NCBI GenBank assembly: GCA_026196495.1
Contig: JAPHSY010000033.1
Coordinates: 124,001-188,000, forward strand
Direction: 5' to 3'
DNA from: Magnetovibrio sp.
GTDB lineage: Bacteria > Pseudomonadota > Alphaproteobacteria > Rhodospirillales > Magnetovibrionaceae
DNA: 64,000 nt
Positions 26,474 through 35,207 of the stretch are shown in pieces. The notes beneath the pieces were generated by a model, which searched no databases, was not told the origin of the DNA, and was given only the letters and a program-made list of their open reading frames with translations. The position numbers and the translations under genes were made by a program. Within the stretch, counting starts at the first letter, position 1, and every line of letters starts with the position of its first letter.

Positions 26474-26857
26474 TTACGTGTTCGATGACGTCGTCTCCTG
26501 TTTTGCTGTTTTATGTGGCTCATCGGCCTTTGGGCCAGGATTAACACCGCCGTGGATGGCCGCACGGGCCAAAGCGAAGGTGGTGGTGGGGGATGTGAAG
26601 AAGATGAACAGCAATATCAATCCCAGTTTTACAATCACGATCCATTCATCAGCCTGAAACATCAAACCGACCAAAATCATGTTGATGCCCATAGTATCGA
26701 CCATGCCAGCACCGTGCATACGCGAAAAGACGTCAGGAAAGCGTACAATCCCCACGGCCCCGACAATGGCGAAAAATGCACCGATGACGATGCAGATCCA
26801 ACTGATCCAATCAGCAAGAGGTAGTGGGCCCACAGGGGTTTGGAGAAACTCAAACAT
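26474..26857 (-). CDS. mrpG: Na+/H+ antiporter subunit G (MnhG)
   Basis: A 127-residue, three-helix subunit. GAVGIVRFPDVFSRMHGAGMVDTMG is the MnhG signature, followed by LGLILLFIFFTSPTTTFALARAAIHGGV. The hydrophilic C-terminus is Lys/Pro-rich. The ATG overlaps the last base of the mrpF stop. Confidence 0.94.
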   Translation of the reverse strand: MFEFLQTPVGPLPLADWISWICIVIGAFFAIVGAVGIVRFPDVFSRMHGAGMVDTMGINMILVGLMFQADEWIVIVKLGLILLFIFFTSPTTTFALARAAIHGGVNPGPKADEPHKTAKQETTSSNT

Positions 26858-27150
26858 TACACGTCCCCCTCATCCGGGCCATCAATGGGGTGACCCAGGT
26901 CACGGAACTTCATGTATTTACTCACAGCAATAGTGGCGATGAAGTTGATCAAGCCATAGAGCAGGGCAATGTCCAAGAAATCTGGGCGGCCATCTAAGAA
27001 GCCATAGACTGAAATCAGCACAACCGTCAGCGTGCCAGAGACATTTACGGCCAAGATACGGTCAAATACAGTCGGCCCAATAAAGGCACGAACCATACTC
27101 AGCGCCATGGAAACCAGGACGGCAATCGCAGCGACGGCAAACATAGTCAT
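26857..27150 (-). CDS. mrpF: Na+/H+ antiporter subunit F (MnhF)
   Basis: A 97-residue, three-helix protein. RAFIGPTVFDRILAVN is the family signature in the first loop, and DIALLYGLINFIATIAVSKYM is the third helix. A short acidic tail follows. It overlaps mrpE by 4 nt. Confidence 0.93.
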   Translation of the reverse strand: MTMFAVAAIAVLVSMALSMVRAFIGPTVFDRILAVNVSGTLTVVLISVYGFLDGRPDFLDIALLYGLINFIATIAVSKYMKFRDLGHPIDGPDEGDV

Positions 27151-27740
27151 GACTTGCCCCCTTTAGGTACAGCGGTTTTTTTCATGCCTTCCATGGCCGT
27201 ACAACGACGATCCATTTCGCCAGATTCGACACCTTCGCGGGCGGCATCTGTCAGTGCGTGGATTTCGAAGGAGTTATCCATTTCCATGGTGATGGTCACA
27301 GTGCCAGGTGTCAGCGTTATTGAGTTGGCGTAAGTGGTTAGCCCCACGTCGCTCAATTGCGATGCCTTGGTTTTGAAAATATGTGGCTGTATTTTCATTT
27401 TCGGGCTGAGGATGATTTTTGCCACATCCCAGTTGGATTTGATGATTTCCCACACCAGCCAAGGGAAGTATATAACAGAACGGGGTCCCAAGTGGATTGG
27501 GTGGCCTTCGTGATCAACCACATCCATACGGTGCGCAATCCACACGGTAACGATAATGGATGCGAGGCCTAGCCCCAATAAAAGAGGCTCGAACATGCCG
27601 GAAAGCAGCGCCCATAAAATGGCCAATGCTGCGCCCATGGATATGGCATGTAACACGTATGAATGCTCCGCGTGATGAATGTCTGGCTCAAGTTGGTTTT
27701 GAGAATATGTTGCAGGTGAGCTTGAGGCAACCCCGAACAC
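27147..27740 (-). CDS. mrpE: Na+/H+ antiporter subunit E (MnhE)
   Basis: First gene of the operon. Helices near residues 33-68 are followed by YFPWLVWEIIKSNWDVAKIILSPKMKI and ANSITLTPGTVTITME, the MnhE signatures; the C-terminal soluble domain is complete. The ORF has about 30 residues ahead of the first helix, so the start could be internal, for example at the ATG before GAALAI. The 87-nt gap to the divergent DUF192 gene must hold the operon promoter. Confidence 0.92.
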   Translation of the reverse strand: MFGVASSSPATYSQNQLEPDIHHAEHSYVLHAISMGAALAILWALLSGMFEPLLLGLGLASIIVTVWIAHRMDVVDHEGHPIHLGPRSVIYFPWLVWEIIKSNWDVAKIILSPKMKIQPHIFKTKASQLSDVGLTTYANSITLTPGTVTITMEMDNSFEIHALTDAAREGVESGEMDRRCTAMEGMKKTAVPKGGKS

Positions 27741-27827
27741 ACGGAAAGTAGGCAGTTTTCTGGTGATATTTCTCTAAAAGTCATTGTCTAACGACAGAAT
27801 GGGTAGGGCGGGTTATGATCCTTCGTT

Positions 27828-28343
27828 ATGAGCTTGCTTTTTGTAAGATTAATCCTGCTACCCGTTGGGGTGTGTTTTGCGCTTCTCACGCTTTCGGTGT
27901 TCGCTTACGCCGAAATCCACGCAGCCATGGCAGCGGATTCGCAAAGCTCATCTTTGCGCCTACAGCCGAATTTTACCACAGCACCGCTTTCCATCACGAC
28001 CCAGGATGGGAAACGCCATGATTTTGAGGTCGAGCTGGCGATAACGCTGAAAGAACAGCGTCATGGCCTGATGTATCGCAAGCATTTGCCTCAAGACCGG
28101 GGCATGTTGTTTGAAAACCGACCACCCAAACGTGCAATTATGTGGATGAAGAATACCCTCATCCCCCTAGATATGCTGTTTATCCACGCAGATGGGCGGA
28201 TTGTTTATATGGCTGAAAACACCAAACCCATGTCTGAAAAGTTGATTAAATCACCATTTATGGTTCGTTATGTTTTGGAACTGGCGGGCGGGACAGTTGC
28301 TCGCTTAGGGCTCAGTTTGGGTGATCGTGTTACTTTAGAGTAA
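27828..28343 (+). CDS. DUF192 family secreted protein
   Basis: A signal peptide or anchor (about residues 5-28) precedes a DUF192 domain (about 55-168): LAITLKEQRHGLMYRKHLPQDRGMLF and IMWMKNTLIPLDMLFIHADGRIV are the signatures. The family forms a small beta barrel of unknown function, often exported. A stand-alone gene followed by tRNA-Pro. Confidence 0.85.
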   Translation: MSLLFVRLILLPVGVCFALLTLSVFAYAEIHAAMAADSQSSSLRLQPNFTTAPLSITTQDGKRHDFEVELAITLKEQRHGLMYRKHLPQDRGMLFENRPPKRAIMWMKNTLIPLDMLFIHADGRIVYMAENTKPMSEKLIKSPFMVRYVLELAGGTVARLGLSLGDRVTLE

Positions 28344-28399
28344 CGATTTGCGTTTTAGGGCTTGCGTAAACTTGGGCGAGGACTTAAGAAACCCTCAGT

Positions 28400-28479
<80 letters not shown>

Positions 28480-28525
28480 CATCAAGTCTGCCCCTCTGGG
28501 GGCTGCTGGATTGAGGATTAAGACG

Positions 28526-28822
28526 ATGGCAACAGCACGCATTTATCGCCCTGCACGCAATGCAATGCAGTCGGGCAACCCCACCAAAGCCAAATGGGTT
28601 GTTGAATATGCGCCGTCTGAAGCCAAAACGCTTGATCCTCTCATGGGGTGGGTTGGTTCTGGCGATACCCAAGCTCAAGTCAAACTGCGCTTCGATTCTC
28701 AAGAAGATGCTGTTGCCTATGCTGAACGCGTAGGCTTGGACGCCCAAGTGATCGCAGCGAAAGAGCCAAAACTCATTACCAAATCCTACGCCGACAAATT
28801 TGCTTTTGATAGAGTGCGCTAA
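28526..28822 (+). CDS. NDUFS4-like complex I accessory subunit
   Basis: A 98-residue protein of the ETC complex I subunit family, the bacterial counterpart of mitochondrial NDUFS4, found almost only in alphaproteobacteria. [57 protein letters not shown] and [13 protein letters not shown] are the diagnostic stretches. The ATG at 28526 has GAGG upstream; the track's longer ORF runs back through the tRNA and is not real. It lies between tRNA-Pro and tRNA-Arg. Confidence 0.92.
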   Translation: MATARIYRPARNAMQSGNPTKAKWVVEYAPSEAKTLDPLMGWVGSGDTQAQVKLRFDSQEDAVAYAERVGLDAQVIAAKEPKLITKSYADKFAFDRVR

Positions 28823-28862
28823 CGCGCTTAAGCCCCACTATCAAACGATCGGGGCGCACAAC

Positions 28863-28939
28863 GGCCCCGTAGCTCAGCTGGATAGAGCACCAGATTTCTA
28901 ATCTGACGGTCACAGGTTCGAATCCTGTCGGGGTCGCCA
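28863..28939 (+). tRNA. tRNA-Arg (anticodon UCU)
   Basis: A 77-nt tRNA: GGCCCCG pairs with CGGGGTC (one G-U), the 3' end is GCCA, the D-arm is GCTCAGCTGGATAGAGC, and the anticodon loop TTTCTAA sits in the CCAGA/TCTGA stem, giving TCT. T-arm CAGGTTCGAATCCTG. Confidence 0.95.
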
Positions 28940-29039
28940 TTTCCCCTACAAACATTTCAAAACTCAGCGGTGCTTATTTCGTTTGACGCCCTGTACTTTT
29001 GCACCTTCTGTGTAGAGGGGATAAACGAGAAAGTGCGAT

Positions 29040-29813
29040 ATGATACTTGAATTACTGCTCTTATTTGTTGCCGGTTTTTTTGGGGGCATATTGAACTCCA
29101 TCGCCGGGGGCGGCACGTTTATTACATTTCCTGCCTTGTTGTTTGTTGGTGTGCCACCGATCAGTGCCAACGCAACCAACACTTTTGCATCCTGTTCGGG
29201 CTATCTCAGTGGAACTTATGCGTTTCGCAAGGATTTGCAGGAACACAAGCACGAACTGCCTAAGTTTATTGTCGTTAGCCTCATTGGGGGCATTTTGGGG
29301 GCATGGTTGCTGTTGCAAACGCCAGAGGCTGTGTTTCAAGAAATCATTCCCTGGCTTTTGTTATTTGCCACCGTCTTGTTTACTTTTGGTACGCGCCTAA
29401 ACGAGGGCCTCAGAAAACTCACGTCACGTCATAAACATGCCACCAAAGTCGGGGCCGTATTGGCATTGGTTTTACTGATGGGGGTTTGTGTCTATGGTGG
29501 CTTTTTCAATGCCGGTTTGGGGATTATCTCGCTTAGCTACTTGGCTGTAGCCGGTTATACCAACATCAATGCTATGAATGGCTTGAAGTTGCTGATTTCG
29601 TCATGCGTATCTTTGATCGCCATTGTTCTTTTTGCATATAACGACACCATTGCATGGATTCCTGGGATGGCTGTGTTGGTGGGAAGTTTGGTAGGCGGGT
29701 ATATGGCTGCGCTGATTTCGCGTCAACTACCTCAAATATATGTGAGGGGATTTGTGGTGTTGGTGAGCATTTCAATAACCACTTATTTTTTCTGTGATTT
29801 TTACGCAATTTAG
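29040..29813 (+). CDS. TauE/SafE (TSUP) family membrane permease
   Basis: About eight membrane helices in 257 residues, with the family signature GFFGGILNSIAGGGTFITFPAL at residues 13-34 and the second repeat VYGGFFNAGLGIISLSYLAVAG near 155. TSUP proteins move sulfite, sulfoacetate, taurine or related anions; the substrate is not predictable here. No sulfur-metabolism gene is next to it. Confidence 0.87.
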   Translation: MILELLLLFVAGFFGGILNSIAGGGTFITFPALLFVGVPPISANATNTFASCSGYLSGTYAFRKDLQEHKHELPKFIVVSLIGGILGAWLLLQTPEAVFQEIIPWLLLFATVLFTFGTRLNEGLRKLTSRHKHATKVGAVLALVLLMGVCVYGGFFNAGLGIISLSYLAVAGYTNINAMNGLKLLISSCVSLIAIVLFAYNDTIAWIPGMAVLVGSLVGGYMAALISRQLPQIYVRGFVVLVSISITTYFFCDFYAI

Positions 29814-29929
29814 AATTGAATTTATCGTTAAGATTAGTGCTTTGCACAGAACGCTTATTTGCATCATCCATCTGTACGATACCCGGAATGATCGTGGTTC
29901 GTTAGAATTATAGTTGAGGGAACAATGCT

Positions 29930-29947
29930 GTATCCAGTGTTGGATAC
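29930..29947. promoter_or_regulatory. Inverted repeat before the response regulator
   Basis: GTATCCA-GTGT-TGGATAC is a perfect 7-4-7 inverted repeat ending 27 nt before the ATG at 29975 and just ahead of AGGAG. It could be an operator or a leader hairpin. Confidence 0.35.
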
Positions 29948-29974
29948 GAAAGCTAATAGGAGTCAGTGCTCACC

Positions 29975-30370
29975 ATGTGCCGTGTCTTGGTTATCGATGA
30001 TGATAAGTTTGTTCGCACGTCCATCTGTGCTGTTTTGCAAGGAGCAGGGCATGAGGTGGAAGATACAGGTGATGCAGATACAGGGATCGGCTATCAGCAT
30101 GAGGCACCGTTTGATTTGGTCATTGTTGATTTGGTGATGCCGCAAAAAGAAGGCCTGGAAACCATTCGTGAGCTCAAAGGGGAATACCCAGACCTACCCA
30201 TCATTGCGATATCCGGCGGTGGCGACATTGTGCGTAAAAACTTTACTCAGGTGGCAGAGCTTTTTGGCGCGTCTGCGACCTTGGAAAAGCCTTTCGGTGG
30301 TGATGAATTGCTCTCTGTTTTGGCAAAAGCCGTGAATTGCAACGCCCCATCCACAGACAACGCGGCCTAG
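29975..30370 (+). CDS. Single-domain response regulator (CheY-like)
   Basis: A receiver domain only. VLVIDDDKFVR has the acidic pocket, LVIVDLVMPQKEG the phosphoacceptor Asp, IIAISGG the Thr/Ser position and LEKPF the conserved lysine. No output domain; the tail (NAPSTDNAA) is disordered. No kinase in the neighbourhood. The ATG at 29975 (MCRVLVID) is preferred, though GTG at 29966, three bases after AGGAG, is possible. Confidence 0.88.
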   Translation: MCRVLVIDDDKFVRTSICAVLQGAGHEVEDTGDADTGIGYQHEAPFDLVIVDLVMPQKEGLETIRELKGEYPDLPIIAISGGGDIVRKNFTQVAELFGASATLEKPFGGDELLSVLAKAVNCNAPSTDNAA

Positions 30371-30386
30371 TTTCCTCTAAGCCGCG
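30361..30386. terminator. Hairpin between convergent genes
   Basis: CGCGGC and GCCGCG form a perfect 6-bp stem around a 14-nt loop spanning the response-regulator stop. No T-run follows, so it is a weak candidate for transcript end protection between the convergent genes. Confidence 0.35.
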
Positions 30387-30410
30387 CTATTCAATGCCTG
30401 AGTATGTTTA

Positions 30411-31799
30411 CTACTTACATGCTGGGCGTGCCATCACATAGCCATAACCATAAACCGAATCTTTACCGGGTTTGCCCAAATCTCGGGTGGTTTTGCTGAG
30501 TGTTTTGCGCAAATCAGTAGCGGTTGGTGTTTTGCCTGCCTTGCTGAGAATTGCTGCCATCGCCGTAATGTAAGGTGTGGCAAAAGAAGTCCCACTTTGG
30601 GCTTTGCCGCCACCGCCGGGTTGGGCTGTGTATATGCCAACACCTGGGGCTGCAAAGTCCACGTACTTGCCTTGGTTGGCGTGTGAGTAAATCAATTCAG
30701 TACCCTTGGTTGCCGTTACGGCAACGACATGTTCGTAAGCGGCGGGGTAGGCTGGTTTGTCGTTACGTCCCCAGTTGCCCACAGCAGCGATCATCAACAA
30801 GTTTGCGCGTTTGGCCAAATCGAAGGCTTTGCGCACCACTTTGTTGTCACCGCCGGCAATGGATAGGTTCACCGCGTGGACATTCTTGGTGGCAAGCCAG
30901 TCTATGGATTTCATCAACCCCACGGCGGAACCGACTTTTTTGCCTTTTTCGTTTATTTCAAACATATTGGCGGCGTACAAGGAAGCACCGGGTAGCAATC
31001 CACCCCATTCCACATTACCCACCAACATCGACGCAACAGCCGTGCCGTGTTGTTTCGGGCCGGGTTTGCGACCAGATTTGGTGAAGGCTTTGTATTCGAC
31101 TTTTTGCCCAACAAGGGCAGGGTGTTGTGTGTCTACTCCACTGTCAATTTGCCCCAAGATTAGACCTTTACCGCAAGACGGCGACAATTTGTGCCAACCC
31201 GCCATAAGGCGGGCGTTGGAGCCTGCAGTTCCCGGTGACAATGCACTTGCTTCGAATTGATGGTTGGCGTCAATGGTTACACCCGGCAGGATCGTCCCCA
31301 GTTTTTTGACGGCATCAGGAACGGACATTCTTGGCGGTGTTGAGACGCGAACAACTTTCAGGCCCAACTTGCCAAGACTAATGTGCTCTTTTACTTGAAA
31401 ACCAGCAGGACGAATTCGGTCTTCAAAATCAGCAGGTGGGGCAGCAATGATGACCTCGCCTGGTTCGTAAGCTCTGTCTGGATTAAAAGTTGAACGTTGC
31501 CCTTCATAAGCTTTGAAGCTGTCGCGGACATCTGGTGGTAATGCCATCGTCGACATTGATGCGGTTTGCATGTCTGTCGCTTTTGTTGAATTGACTTGAG
31601 CTGTAACCGTCTTTTTTGGCTTTTCAGGTTCGGTGAGATACGTAAATAAACCAACCCCACCAACAAGGATAACAACAACGGCCCCTAGACCGCCCATAAT
31701 GGTGGTCAGCGTTTTGGTGTCAGAATCCATCTTCTTGTGTTTTTTCTTTTTCTTTTTGCCAACTGCCGGCATTTTTTTTGCTGTTGCTTTCGCGACCAT
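30411..31799 (-). CDS. Membrane-anchored S8 (subtilisin-like) serine protease
   Basis: From the ATG at 31799: a lysine-rich cytoplasmic start (VGKKKKKKHKKMDSD), one membrane helix (about residues 33-55), a linker of about 130 residues, then the S8 catalytic domain. The Asp is in GQIDSGVDTQHP, the His in HGTAVASMLVG, and the Ser in SGTSFATPYITAMAA. Active site outward (periplasmic) is inferred from the basic N-terminus. The linker holds no recognised inhibitor domain. The track start at 31820 is a TTG and less likely. Confidence 0.87.
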   Translation of the reverse strand: MVAKATAKKMPAVGKKKKKKHKKMDSDTKTLTTIMGGLGAVVVILVGGVGLFTYLTEPEKPKKTVTAQVNSTKATDMQTASMSTMALPPDVRDSFKAYEGQRSTFNPDRAYEPGEVIIAAPPADFEDRIRPAGFQVKEHISLGKLGLKVVRVSTPPRMSVPDAVKKLGTILPGVTIDANHQFEASALSPGTAGSNARLMAGWHKLSPSCGKGLILGQIDSGVDTQHPALVGQKVEYKAFTKSGRKPGPKQHGTAVASMLVGNVEWGGLLPGASLYAANMFEINEKGKKVGSAVGLMKSIDWLATKNVHAVNLSIAGGDNKVVRKAFDLAKRANLLMIAAVGNWGRNDKPAYPAAYEHVVAVTATKGTELIYSHANQGKYVDFAAPGVGIYTAQPGGGGKAQSGTSFATPYITAMAAILSKAGKTPTATDLRKTLSKTTRDLGKPGKDSVYGYGYVMARPACK

Positions 31800-32065
31800 A
31801 GCCCTGTTATCCGTTCTCAATTCTTATTCTTGAAGTACATTTGGTGCAGGTTTAGAAAAAAACGTTACAGCATAACAATACCAACACACGTTATCATTTT
31901 GAGCTTTTGAAAAGCACTAAATGGGCCGTGTGCTATGGTTCGAATCACGCTGTATTTATAATCTGATTATCGCCGATAAGCTTTGATCACACCATTCCAC
32001 AGAGGGACTGTATGTTTCATCCGTTTGGATTAGTTCTAAAAAATATATGGTGAGCAAATAATGGA
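31800..32065. other. Intergenic region without gene
   Basis: About 266 nt between the protease start and the modC stop. It contains a GCTTTT-G-AAAAGC dyad near 31905 and otherwise AT-rich sequence; it must hold the protease promoter. No credible ORF, tRNA or T-tailed terminator was seen. Confidence 0.5.
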
Positions 32066-33217
32066 TTACGAGCGTTTCGTGCCGCGTCCGTGCCCCCCCA
32101 GACTATGCCGGTCAATTGCAACTGACTTGATCATCGCCCAAACTGTAACGCCATTTTGTAAGTTCATGTCTTGCAAGGATTTTTTGGTGATGCGTGCCAA
32201 AATGGTTTGGTCTTGGGGTTGATCTGTATTGGCAGGGGTTCCCTGAACTTTGATTGCGACCGTGGCATGGGGGCCATCATCTTGATCAATTTCATGAATT
32301 TGACCTGGAACCATGTTGAGAACAGAGGTTCCTTGGGGGCGTTCCAAGGCCAAAGATACATCCCGTGCGCGTACGCGAAGGCGAATGGCAGTATCGGGTG
32401 TAATGGGGACTGCGGGAACGAACAGGTTATGTCCCAGCAAGTTCAATTGCGTTAGATTTAGGTCCGTTAGATGCTCTGACACTATTGGTGTGAGTACGGC
32501 GCCAGCTTCGTATCGCCCAGTGATGGGGCTGAGGTCAATACGGCTCATCAACGCTTCAACCGTACCTTGGGCAGCAACGTGACCTTCGGAAATCAGCACC
32601 AAGCTGTCTGACAGGCGGACCACTTCCTCAACCGCATGCGAGACATAGATAATCGGCAGTGCAAATTCCTGAGCCAGATTTTCGATGAAAGGCAAAATTT
32701 CGCTTTTACGGGCTGCATCCAAGGATGCCAAAGGTTCATCCATGAGCAGTACAGCCGGGTTGCTGAGCAAGGCACGGCCGATGGCGACGCGTTGTTTTTC
32801 TCCGCCAGATAGCTTCAGCGGTTTGCGTGTCAATAAGTTTTCCAGGCCTAAAAGAGTGACCACAGCATCGAATTGTGGTTGACGTTGGTCTGCTTCCATA
32901 CGTCCCAGGCCATAACTGAGGTTCTGGCGCACATTCATGTGTGGAAATAGGCGGGCATCTTGGAACACGTAGCCAATGTTGCGGTTTTCTGGGGCTCGGT
33001 TGATATTTTGGCTACTGTCGAATAGGACCTCTTCCCCGATGGTGATGCGTCCGCTGTCGGGCTGAACCAACCCGGCAATCATGGAAATAATGGAACTTTT
33101 CCCTGCACCTGACTTGCCAAATAATGTTGTGATGCCCGGTTGGGCCTCAATCTTGGCTTTGATGCCAAAGTCCCCAGCTTTGTGCCGAATATCAATTTTA
33201 AGTGTGTTTTCGATCAT
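32066..33217 (-). CDS. modC: Molybdate ABC transporter ATP-binding protein
   Basis: Energises molybdate uptake. Walker A is GKSGAGKSS near residue 37, the ABC signature LSGGEKQRVAIGRAL, Walker B LLMDEPLAS, and switch His YVSHA. The C-terminal 120 residues carry a TOBE/MOP-type domain (RLRVRARDVSLALERPQGTS), as in ModC. It overlaps modB by 4 nt. Confidence 0.94.
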   Translation of the reverse strand: MIENTLKIDIRHKAGDFGIKAKIEAQPGITTLFGKSGAGKSSIISMIAGLVQPDSGRITIGEEVLFDSSQNINRAPENRNIGYVFQDARLFPHMNVRQNLSYGLGRMEADQRQPQFDAVVTLLGLENLLTRKPLKLSGGEKQRVAIGRALLSNPAVLLMDEPLASLDAARKSEILPFIENLAQEFALPIIYVSHAVEEVVRLSDSLVLISEGHVAAQGTVEALMSRIDLSPITGRYEAGAVLTPIVSEHLTDLNLTQLNLLGHNLFVPAVPITPDTAIRLRVRARDVSLALERPQGTSVLNMVPGQIHEIDQDDGPHATVAIKVQGTPANTDQPQDQTILARITKKSLQDMNLQNGVTVWAMIKSVAIDRHSLGGHGRGTKRS

Positions 33218-33918
33218 GCCGCGTCCTCTCCTGTGAGATGACGGGCTCTGCGTGCCAAATATTCGCTGGCCATCAAAGCAATCAAGGCAACACCAACCGA
33301 TAATACGGCGAGGCGCAGGGCGCTGGCTTCACCGCCTGGAACTTGGGTGAAGTTGTACAATGCCAACGGCAGGGTTTGGGTGGCGCCGGGAATATTAGAC
33401 ACAAACGTGATGGTGGCGCCAAATTCGCCCAATGCCCGGGCAAAGGCCAACACTAACCCGGTCACAATGCCGGGCAACATTAACGGCAGGGTGATGGTGA
33501 AAAACACCCGAAAAGGATTGGCACCTAATGTACGTGCGGCTTGTTCAAGCCCGGGGTCCTGGCTTTCCAGGCTCAGGCGCATGGCACGTACCATTAAGGG
33601 AAATGCCATCACTGCGGCGGCAATGGCGGCGCCCTTCCAATTAAATGCGAAACTCAGTCCAAAAACGTCATAAGCCCAAGCCCCGATCATTCCAGTGCGA
33701 CCAAAGGTGACCAACAAGGCATAGCCAACCACTACGGGCGGTACCACCAAGGGCAGATGCACCACAGCGTTCAAAAGCCCATGGCCGAAAAAGCGTTTGC
33801 GCGCCAGGAGCCAAGCAACACCAAGCCCCAAAGGAAGGCTGGCAAAGCTTGCCCACAGCCCCACTTTGAGGCTGAGGCTCAGGGCTTGCCATTCCATGGG
33901 ACTAATGGACCAGTTCAC
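33214..33918 (-). CDS. modB: Molybdate ABC transporter permease
   Basis: A 234-residue permease with five membrane helices. PLVVPPVVVGYALLVTFGRTG is the ModB signature, and EQAARTLGANPFRVFFTITLPLMLPGIVTG is the EAA loop that docks ModC. Overlaps modA and modC by 4 nt each. Confidence 0.95.
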   Translation of the reverse strand: MNWSISPMEWQALSLSLKVGLWASFASLPLGLGVAWLLARKRFFGHGLLNAVVHLPLVVPPVVVGYALLVTFGRTGMIGAWAYDVFGLSFAFNWKGAAIAAAVMAFPLMVRAMRLSLESQDPGLEQAARTLGANPFRVFFTITLPLMLPGIVTGLVLAFARALGEFGATITFVSNIPGATQTLPLALYNFTQVPGGEASALRLAVLSVGVALIALMASEYLARRARHLTGEDAA

Positions 33919-34688
33919 GGGGCCTCTCTAAATCCGGCATCAACAAATGCAGTTTGGCCTTTGGGGCCTTGCATAAACTCAAGAACTTGTAGCACGCCTG
34001 GGTGGGATTTGCCTTTGATAATACTGACAAGATAGTGAATTGGGCTATGGGTGCTGGGTGGAATGGGTGCGAAGACATGGACTTGATCGCTCCGCCTTGC
34101 ATCCGACGCATAAACGATGCCCAATCGTGCCTGCCCGCGTGCCACCTGCATCAATGCACCTGTGGCATCGCGGGCAGGGGCGATGCGGTCTTGAACTTGG
34201 TCCCATAGCTTCATGCTGGTTAAGGCTTCTTTGGCGTAAATTCCTGCTGGGACATGGTTAGGGTCCGCTAAAGCTAAGTGCTCCTCATGAAGGAGGGAGC
34301 CCAAAGGATAGCCTTCACCGAATATCATCATTGGGGCCGGAAATGGCTGTGGTCCCGCAATCACCACCAGGGTGTTTTGTGCCACCGTATACGTATGGCG
34401 GCTTTCTATTAACTTTTTTTCAGTTAAGTAGTCTATCCATTTGGGGTTGGCGGACAGATAAATATCTGCCGGGGCACCGTGCTCGATTTGGCGTGCCAAT
34501 GTGGAACTGGCGCCATAGACCATGCGCACATCAATTCCATCTAATTTCAATTGCTTGGCTATGACATCCATCACAGCTTGGGTACTTGAGGCGGCATATA
34601 TTGTGACGGCTTCACTGGCCCAAGTCGGAGAAACCAAGAAGACAAATGAGATTACGATGGCAAGAGTTGGGCGCAATGAGCGAAACAC
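33915..34688 (-). CDS. modA: Molybdate-binding periplasmic protein
   Basis: Signal peptide (about residues 1-24, ending TWASEA) followed by a ModA-type domain: TIYAASSTQAVMDVIAKQL, YGASSTLARQIEHGAPADIYLSANPKWIDYL, and LADPNHVPAGIYAKEAL hold the oxyanion-binding serines and the usual motifs. The start is GTG at 34688 with AAGGA upstream. First gene of modABC. A weak ATATTATAACGG dyad upstream could be a Mo-box remnant, but I am not confident. Confidence 0.93.
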   Translation of the reverse strand: MFRSLRPTLAIVISFVFLVSPTWASEAVTIYAASSTQAVMDVIAKQLKLDGIDVRMVYGASSTLARQIEHGAPADIYLSANPKWIDYLTEKKLIESRHTYTVAQNTLVVIAGPQPFPAPMMIFGEGYPLGSLLHEEHLALADPNHVPAGIYAKEALTSMKLWDQVQDRIAPARDATGALMQVARGQARLGIVYASDARRSDQVHVFAPIPPSTHSPIHYLVSIIKGKSHPGVLQVLEFMQGPKGQTAFVDAGFREAP

Positions 34689-34836
34689 AAAGGAATCCTT
34701 CGATATTATAACGGTTGTGCGGAAAAGTGATTAATATTTCCGATTTGTGAAATAATGTGACAATATACGCACGCATTGTTGATGAAAATTAATATAAGCA
34801 CGATTGGCCCACTCAATCTATCTGAGAACTGTGCAT

Positions 34837-35181
34837 ATGAATCAAGAGTTTAATGCAGAGCGACGCAAGCATGCCCGCCATGGAAGGATGGGGCTAATTG
34901 TGCGTGTGGGTGGACTAAAGTATGAAGTCAGCAATTGGAGTATGGGCGGCTTTCTTCTTGAAGAATATGATGGCTCACTGTCGACAGGTGCCTTGGTTAC
35001 CGTAGAAGAAATTGGTTGTGCTAAAACCCAAATGTATCAGGTTCAAATACCCGCCCGTGTTGTGCGTTTAGATGATAGAACCATGGCGGTAAACTACCTA
35101 AGCTTGGATATTCAGGCTTATGAATTCCTAACGAATGCTTTGACCCAATGTGGTGAAGTTCGCTCACTTGTCGAAGGTTGA
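34837..35181 (+). CDS. PilZ-domain protein
   Basis: A 114-residue single PilZ domain. The c-di-GMP-binding RxxxR (RKHAR at about residue 10) and N-x-S-x-x-G (NWSMGG, about residue 36) are both present, so binding is plausible. The target is unknown. The ATG at 34837 places RxxxR near the N-terminus as usual. The GGDEF cyclase at 12278 is the only cyclase in the window. Confidence 0.82.
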   Translation: MNQEFNAERRKHARHGRMGLIVRVGGLKYEVSNWSMGGFLLEEYDGSLSTGALVTVEEIGCAKTQMYQVQIPARVVRLDDRTMAVNYLSLDIQAYEFLTNALTQCGEVRSLVEG

Positions 35182-35207
35182 GCCTGTCCCCTTCGAAATT
35201 GAATACT

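Noticed and set aside
34700-34714. ModE/Mo-box upstream of modA
   Set aside because: CGATATTATAACG is an imperfect short dyad lacking the two spaced half-sites of known Mo-boxes.
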